From: Aldrovandia affinis
Taxonomy: Eukaryota > Chordata > Actinopteri > Notacanthiformes > Halosauridae
DNA length: 64,000 bases
NCBI GenBank assembly: GCA_029706075.1
Contig: JAINUG010000305.1
Coordinates: 124,001-188,000, forward strand
Direction: 5' to 3'
Shown: one piece after another, positions 57,135-64,000 of the stretch
Numbering within the stretch: position 1 is the stretch's first letter
How the letters are laid out: every line of letters begins with the position of its first letter
Program-made: the position numbers and the translations under genes
The notes under the pieces: generated by a model
Seen by the model: only the letters and a program-made list of their open reading frames with translations
What the model was told of the DNA's origin: nothing
The model's database searches: none

Positions 57135-57686
57135 CACTACCGGTCAAAAGTTTGAGTACACCTGCTGAAAACTAGGTTTATCTCATAATTGACAATGCTT
57201 TACACCGTATACATTTCTGTAAATACTTTAAAATGACAAAAAACACATGTAACAATGAACAAAATGAACATCAAAGAAATGTTCAAGAAAATTATATTGA
57301 AAATTGAATCTTGGATTCCTCAAAATAGTCACCCTTTGCCGTGATAACAGCCTCACAAACACGGGCCATTCGGTTAATAAGTTTCAGCAGGAAATCACCC
57401 GATATGTCTTCCCAGCTCTCCTGCAGCAATTCCCAGAGAAACTTGTGGGTTGCTTTGCTTTGACTCTTCTGTCCAGTTTGTCGCATACAATTTCTATGGG
57501 ATTGAGGTCTGGACACTGGGCAGGCCAGGTCATCAGTTTGAGTTGTCCTTCACGTTCCTCCTTCACCAGGTAGTTCTTGCACAACTTCAAGGTGTGTTCC
57601 GGGTTGTTATCTTGCTGAAGAATGAAGGAGTGCCCGATTAGCCATAGTCCAGATGGAAGGTGTACTCAAACTTTTGACCGGTAGTG
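57135..57686 (-). mobile_element. Internally deleted Tc1-like transposon
   Basis: It starts CACTACCGGTCAAAAGTTTG and ends with the exact inverse, CAAACTTTTGACCGGTAGTG, with TA at both borders; 552 bp. The minus strand retains only the C-terminal transposase: MTWPAQCPDLNPIEIVCDKL, then DRRVKAKQPTS, followed in another frame by LLQESWEDI. 'PDLNPIE' marks the third catalytic acid. The N-terminal half is missing. Confidence 0.9.
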
Positions 57687-57689
57687 TAT

Positions 57690-59190
57690 CCCTGGCTGCG
57701 CTGGGGACTCTTGTACACTCTTAGATTTTTCTCCTGCTTTGCTACACAGCTCCCAACAACCCGGTGCTCCATTCACATCACTCTGAAATGACTTCATGTT
57801 TGGTCATTACCTAATCACTTCCTCCAGCTATTTTCCGTTTTCACTGCAAGACAAACAAATTACAGCCATGTTCCACTGGGTTACGGTGCGCCAATTAACC
57901 GGAGCCTGTGCAGACCAAGACAAAATAAACTTTCTGAGTGGAGAAGTGAATTTGAGAAATTAAACATTGTTTTCCCAACTGAGCACTCGGAAAAGCATTC
58001 TGCAGTTTCACATGTGTTATGTCTCCTGTTGTGGGTTGTTCCCTAATTACACATGGCTGTCATCGCAGACAATATCACCTCTCTCTTCCTCTGCTCTACT
58101 GTAGATGATGAAGTGACATATCTGATAATATACTGTGTAGCATAGGCACTGAAAATCCATGTTTGGGTCACTTTTAATTTGTTAATATGTAACATTAGAT
58201 GCACCAAACATGAGTAAATGTATCTAAAGTTATGGGGTTGATTAACGATTGGGGCTAAATTTATGGGGTTGTTGCATTGAAGGAATTTTGTGAATGAACT
58301 ACATGTGGTGTGACACAGTAGGTTGCCAGTGAGGCTTGTGACTTTCTGCACATGGTGCACTCAAATGAATAATGCTGACGTCTCACTTTGTGCCGTATTG
58401 TCAGGGAGAGCTATTTTGAAAAGGCCCCTTCATTTAAACGGAATGGCTTCTCTGAGGGTTTTAAAAAGCAGACGAGGAAAAGGCTCAGCATTGGCCCTGT
58501 GTACTGTACACAGCCCAGCTCTCCTGGCCTGCTGTACTGTAGCCTGCGTAGCCTGCGCTCGTTACATCACGTACATCAGCTGTTCCCAAGAGGTCTGCCG
58601 ATCTCTGAAAATTGAAATAATGGGTAATCGTTATGATGGGGAACAGCTGTTTGTGTTCGGCCCTGTCTTCAGTTCCTTCAACTGAATTGGATAAGGAAAA
58701 TATACAGCGGGTGTCTGCAGTAGTCACCTGCTTGAATGAAGCTTTGTTAGTCCCAGGCTGATGTTTCTTTCCCCACCAAAAAAAAGAGAGAGAAAGATAT
58801 TATGATCTATGACAGCTTACGCCAGACTTTTAAGAACGCGTCAGTCTCAGATTTCACTAAGTGTGTTTTTGTTCTCACATACAGCAACAGTTCCCTTACA
58901 GTTGTAGCGTTAAATGACCTGTATGTTTTAGCTCTGTGAAATTAATGACATGGGTTTCCTCCAGCCACTTTTTACATTTTAAATATTTTCTTAAATGTAT
59001 ACTCCTGTCACGAATAGGGAGAGAGCTGGGCTCTCCAACTGCGTATTCCTGAAATGAGAGTTAAAACCGTTTCAAAAAAACAAAAACTTTTTGCAAGAAG
59101 GACACTGTACAGTATAAAAAGAGTTAAAAAAACCCACAAAAAAAACCATTACGTGTAAATTATTATTAAATTTTTTTGTTTTGTTTCAGA
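57690..59190. other. Intergenic DNA, no gene supported
   Basis: Two overlapping ORFs at 58,323-58,727 on opposite strands have no known motif. There is no convincing splice pattern. Confidence 0.45.
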
Positions 59191-59194
59191 TTCA

Positions 59195-59510
59195 TCTGAT
59201 GCCACTCATCTCTACAAGGCCAGCTAATTCTCTGAGGGCAGCGAACACCACTTCCTTCGAGATGGAATTCACCCACCCATGTTCTGGAGTCACCCTTACG
59301 CACTTCTCAGCGAACTCGTGCCGGCTCACCCTCCCCACTCCCCGTGGGGGGGAGAGCCAAACGCCGCCCCCCAATCGGGACTCCCCACCAGGGCCGGTCT
59401 GGTACAGTTGGGTTTCAAACCGCGACAATGATAGGCAGCTCACACTAGTAAAGGACCAGCTAATATGGGTGCGTTTGACCGCTACGCTATCGGAGGCCCT
59501 CGGGTGCATT
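59195..59510 (-). mobile_element. tRNA-derived SINE (family B), minus strand
   Basis: On the minus strand it begins 'gggcctccgatagcgtagcg', passes 'gtgagctgcctatcattgtc' and 'ggtttgaaacccaac' (B-box-like), and continues through a GC-rich body to 'agctggccttgtagagatga'. It is the inverted partner of the copy at 62,967-63,320. The ORFs on both strands here are repeat read-through. Confidence 0.85.
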
Positions 59511-60340
59511 ATCTTACAGAAGCTTCCATGGTGATAATAACTAGCATTAATGCGAGTGATTTTGAGTTGCTGATGTAAAAGCGCATTATGTGTGTGTATA
59601 AGCAGAGAATGGCATGTTAATTGTGATGAACCATGTATGGAATGTTATTGTCCAGACATAATCTCAGCTTGGGGGAATATGATTTAAGCAGAGAACTCCC
59701 AGACAGAGGGGTAATCACACTGCCCTCCAGTACCACGTTATGCTTCGTGGGTAGCTGCTCTCTATGAAGCACAGAGCTGACATTATTCACAGGAACTAGG
59801 TACAAACTCTGGGGATAATGAATCTTGGGTATCAAGTAATGAATGTGGAAGATTTTTGGTTTTGTTTGGTTAAGATTATTGTTAGTTTTACTTGCAGCCA
59901 CGAGATTGGAAAGGCACAGTAATCAGTATATATTTTTTAGCTTATAACATATTTTTCCTCAATCTGAGTTCTGTGGGAACACTCTTCTGATGGGCATGAA
60001 GGGTTTCAATTACTGTCATGGGTTGAGAATTCAGGATGATTCATATCAACAATATTGGAACACAAGGTATTCAGCTGTTATTCCTGTTGCATTCTCACAG
60101 GTATCCAGTGAAAATTGATTAAAAGTGGCAGTCCTGGACTTTAAAGGTCAGGTACAAGTGCTAATCTCATGTGAGCAGTTTAGGTGGTCTGCTCCATCAA
60201 TTAAGTCCAGGTTGACACATTGTGGTCCCTGTGTAAACTTTTCCTCCTTGGCCTTCTAATGCTGGACTTAGGATTTCCCCACTTTGTGAGCTTGTCACAA
60301 AAAGGTCTTTCTTTCAATACAGCATTTCATCACATAGGTC
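59511..60340. other. Intergenic DNA, no feature seen
   Basis: AT-rich sequence without a supported ORF or repeat. Confidence 0.5.
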
Positions 60341-60343
60341 CAG

Positions 60344-60411
<68 letters not shown>
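60344..60411 (+). repeat. (TG)n microsatellite, about 33 units
   Basis: An uninterrupted TG run ending in 'ggggggaggggggat'. It is long enough to be polymorphic and to adopt Z-DNA. Confidence 0.95.
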
Positions 60412-60412
<1 letters not shown>

Positions 60413-62960
60413 GGGAGGGGGGATAGATTACCATGTACTGAAATGATTTGAAAATAGTGACATAGAATGTAATTGTGTCATTAAAGTTTATAATGATTTA
60501 ATTTGATCTTGATTGGTAATGTGTCCATAAATTCCTTGAATGCTGGCATTTTGTTTGTGGTGGTTTTTTGGAGGGGGTGGGGGGCTTTTATTTACCTGCC
60601 TGTTATAGACAGCCATGAACACAGTGTGCGCTAGATGGGTATCAGGTGGTACAGAGTAACGCTCTCTGTGATTACCTCAGCTAACAGGCCCTTCTGCACC
60701 TGCGTCCACGACAAAATAACTCTTGCTGCAATTATGGGCCCATTTGCTGAGCTAATGATTCAGACCGCCTGATTCAGACTGGCTGTCCAGCGTCCGGCCT
60801 CCTTCCTGGAGGCCTTGTTTTTCATCTGTCATGTGTTGGCACTCCTCTTTTGATTTCTCCTCTGTCACAAATTAATCTGAGTCTGTACCAGCTGAGTCCT
60901 GCTTCTCTCCCCCAACACCCCCCCCCCCCAAAAAGGGGGCCCATCAGGACATTCTGGCAGGCTTCTCAAGGGAGTAAAACGGTGGAGGACTGTCGCAGTG
61001 AGACTGAGACTGAGTGTACAAGCTTGCACAGTGTGCAACGGTAATTTGCGAGAAAAAACATTGCAAGAACTGTTTGTCTGGCATATTGAAAAGACGGAGC
61101 CAATTATACAGCTGGGAAAGACCAGAAACCAGCAAGACAGACTCTTTATTAGTGAAACGTTGTTGACGGAGTCTTGGACGAGGCATGGTGATCCAGGTCT
61201 GGAAGTGAAGAAAACAGGAAAGGTTATAGCCATAAGGCTGTCGGCATCGGTGGTTCCGGTACCCTGGAAGAGATCATCACATAGGTCCAGAGGTCCACTC
61301 CCTGAGTGTGGTGGAACCCAGTGGGGTCCAAGAGATTCCTGGGCCGGTCACTGTGGAGAAAAAGCATTGCGTGACCTGTGAGAGAGAACAAGCTACTGGC
61401 ATAGCAAGGGCAACTATAATTCTGTGATGTACTGAATATCACCTGGAGAAGTGTTGCTCTCGGGTTGATAGTCTCCTCCAGATGGGATGGCGAGTGTGGG
61501 AGTCGGTTTGCGGGAGGAGAGAGACGGGTGCGGGCGGGTTCTGGACCGATGGGCCATTCCTCCTGGAGCCAGGGTTTTCTGTGGTTTTAATCAGGATTGC
61601 TTTTAAGCTGATTTTCCTACTGCTTCCTTTCTCTACAGCTGTTACTGTCTATTTTGTTTTTTTTGTGTGTTGCATACTGTCCTGCATTAATGCTGCGTAT
61701 TTAGTTTTTCTTTCTTTTTGGCTTTTTGTCTGCGATTGTGATTATTAGTAGGATAACTTCGTTTGGATTTGGATTCTAAGTAGTTTCTTCAAATAAATAC
61801 TCCCTTTTAAAACTGTTTGTTGTGTGGTACTGGAGTGTTTTGGGGACGAGAGGGGGAGTAACCTGAGGGTGCAGTGTGTACTCTTTGGTGGTCTTTAGCG
61901 CCATGCTCTACTGTGCGCTAAAGACTTGTGACACCAGAAAACTAGTTTTCCATCGGTGTCAGGAAACACGGAACACTGCCAGTCTGACTGTATTGGAACA
62001 ATACACAATGGTGTTTCTGTAGACAACCTGACCCTGCCAGCCTTCAACTAATTTCTCATTGGGAGCAATGTGGCACATATCGTACTATGGCAGAACTCAG
62101 CAAAGTCTAACTGCACACACTGAGTTCAATAATTCAGAGAGAACTGCATGAGGACAAGTCTTACACTGTACTTCACCAAATGCCAGAGGAAACAACTGCA
62201 GTCAGCTGTCAAATCACAACTCTGTTCCCTGTTTGATTTTGTTTTAGCACTAAAGACGATTAGGGTGAAAAAGCCCTTTAAAAATCCAGGCCTCCGTTTC
62301 TTTTATCTGTTTTCTTTCATAACAATGCTGTAATGTCACTCATAAGAGGGAAAGTTTCTGCATGCCTGATGTATAACTTTAGCCAAGAAAAGCCACTTGC
62401 ATTTTTTCCCCCTTAAATTTCCCCTTAATAATTTTTTTTTTTTTCTTTGTTTTCATTACACATTATATAAATTCCCCTGATCACAATCTCTACAGCAATC
62501 AGTGATGACACCATCAATTATGGTTTAATATGACAGGGACGTAGGGGTGCATGTGTTTAAATCAAGCTGTTTACCTGACTGTGCTCTCTGTATTTTCTGT
62601 GAATCCAATGTGTAACAGCTTTGAATGATGAGCCCAAGAGTGAAGCGAGCCATGTGGATCAGCGAAGGAGAGGCCTATACCTCTCTTTCCACCGCCCAGG
62701 TGTTCCTGCACCTTTGGCTTCCATGTGGCCACACATGACAAATGCATCTCAGCAAGATGCGTGCCCTGAGATGTCCTCGGCTTTAAATAATCACGTGTGT
62801 GCGGCCAAAACATGTCTCCACAGAGGCGCAAGGAGGGCAGGGCGTGGAAAATGTATTCCCTCTCTCCGACAAGGAACGCCATGCTGCACGGAGATGGAAC
62901 CAGGCATGGGGGTGTGAGAGGAATTAAGAGGGATCATCTTCCGCCCTCTTTCTAAATGAA
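60412..62960. other. Intergenic DNA, no gene supported
   Basis: The 127-codon ORF at 60,998-61,381 (+) and the 98-codon ORF at 62,621-62,917 have no motif I recognise. An AATAAA at about 61,794 follows a T-rich stretch and could mark a transcript or retroelement end. This is not enough for a call. Confidence 0.45.
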
Positions 62961-62966
62961 AAACAA

Positions 62967-63320
62967 CGGGGGCCTCCGATAGCGTAGTGGTGTAACGCAC
63001 TTGTTTACAAGTGTGAGCTGCCTATCATAGGTGCGGTACGAAACCCGACTGTACCAGACTAGCCCTGGTGGGGAGGCCCTGATCGGGGGTGGCATTTGGC
63101 TGTCCGACCCAGGGGGAGGGGAGAGGGTGAGCTGGCACAAACTCGCTGAGAAGCGTGTAAGGTTGTCTCCAGAATGTGGGTGGGTGAATTCCGTCTCTAA
63201 GGAAGTGGAGTTCGCTGCCCTCTGAGAATTAGCTTGCCTTGTAGAGACGGGAGCGAGTTCATGTAGGGAGGGCAAATCATTGTGTATAATTGGCCACTAA
63301 ATTTGGAGAAAAACTGGAAA
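62967..63320 (+). mobile_element. tRNA-derived SINE (family B), plus strand
   Basis: Begins 'gggggcctccgatagcgtag' with the A-box, then 'gtgagctgcctatcatag', a B-box-like 'ggtgcggtacgaaacccg', the body 'agccctggtggggaggccct' and the tail 'aattggccactaaatttgga'. It is about 80% like the inverse of 59,195-59,510 by eye. Confidence 0.85.
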
Positions 63321-64000
63321 AAAAATCAGAAACAAAAAGAAAAGAAAAACAACATCCATACACAAGGGCATGTCACTGTCATGTTCATAATGCAGTACTC
63401 TGAGGTTAGCTGCACTGTGTGAAGGTCAGTGACAATGGGGTGAGGTAAGACTTGCCTGTTGATCCTAATCTGGTTTATTGAGCTTTCATATTCCTAGGCG
63501 CCCTTAATGATCTCATCATAAAAGCCAGCTCAACGATTAAAATTTCAATCAATCAATACTGTTTTTTATTAGTTTTTTCTAATGTCAAATTCCCAAAACA
63601 GTTCGCCGGTGGGGAGAATGAAGGAAGGGGATACTTCACCAATGTACTAACTTCAAATGTCAATAGTTCAGTTTCTCAGGACTCAATTTCTCATAAAAGT
63701 TACAATGCACTGTACCATGGCCTGACTTCAGGATGTCTGTTTTTGGTTTTTACTGCAGCTGGTCCAAGGGCACTGTCCCCACAAAGACCTATTGCATGTA
63801 TGGCAAACCCACAGAGGCCCAGCCATCATCCCTGCAAGCGCAGAGCAGCCAGGCCAAGCCACTTTCACAGGCATGTTTGAAATAACTATTGGGAAATTCC
63901 AGTGCGCCACACGAGAATGGGAACCGCATCTAAGCACTGACAGGAGGGACTCATTTTCACTCATAAGCGCTACTAATTCAGACACAGGATAGCGTGTTCC
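63321..64000. other. Right edge of the window, no gene supported
   Basis: Two opposite-strand ORFs (63,728-63,992) overlap each other and show no motif. No splice pattern is visible before the window ends. Confidence 0.45.

Noticed and set aside
62952-63275. 107-codon minus-strand ORF resembling the ORF at 59,181-59,534
   Set aside because: The two are similar only because both translate the same SINE family.

Overview
The window is vertebrate nuclear DNA, almost certainly from a ray-finned fish. It carries small exons with GT-AG introns and tRNA-derived SINEs ending in the fish-type tail 'ctggataagagcatctgct'. It also carries many Tc1 and hAT transposons, and foldback elements of the kind common in teleost genomes. 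The repeat mix would suit an early-branching teleost, but I cannot place the species. There are no operons, bacterial genes, CRISPR arrays or true tRNA/rRNA genes.

Two protein-coding genes can be reconstructed, both on the + strand. (1) Positions 158-4609 hold the last eight coding exons of camkv, the CaM-kinase-like vesicle-associated pseudokinase; its 5' part lies left of the window. A long, repeat-poor 3' UTR probably runs to about 7.86 kb. (2) Positions ~16.69-38.25 kb hold a complete rbm6 gene: a non-coding first exon plus 22 coding exons that join in frame to 1,327 codons plus stop. It encodes an RNA-binding splicing regulator with an arginine/glycine-rich N-terminus, two RRMs, an OCRE domain, a C2H2 finger and a conserved C-terminus. 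CAMKV and RBM6 also lie close together in human 3p21.31, so this is conserved synteny, although MST1R and MON1A, which lie between them in human, are not seen here. The two proteins are not known to act together.

Layout: 0-4.6 kb camkv exons with SINE/LINE pieces in the introns; 4.6-7.9 kb camkv 3' UTR; 7.9-16.6 kb intergenic and transposon-rich (LINE 3' end, hAT MITE, BED-finger hAT transposase remnants, an LTR and a Ty3/gypsy RT fragment, a foldback next to the rbm6 promoter); 16.7-38.3 kb rbm6, with Tc1+SINE, hAT, MITE and SINE insertions in its introns; 38.3-64 kb about 26 kb without a recognisable gene. That last part holds a 1.4-kb hAT element, a 38-bp minisatellite, a hAT-type MITE, Tc1 elements, SINEs, microsatellites and one anonymous open stretch (43.3-43.8 kb) that might be an exon.

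I found no clearly new biological system. The best leads are a GC-AG intron needed to reach the conserved RBM6 C-terminus, a tandem duplication over an RBM6 splice acceptor, apparent domain differences between this RBM6 and human RBM6, nested transposons with target-site duplications readable in the sequence, and the anonymous open frame at 43.3 kb.
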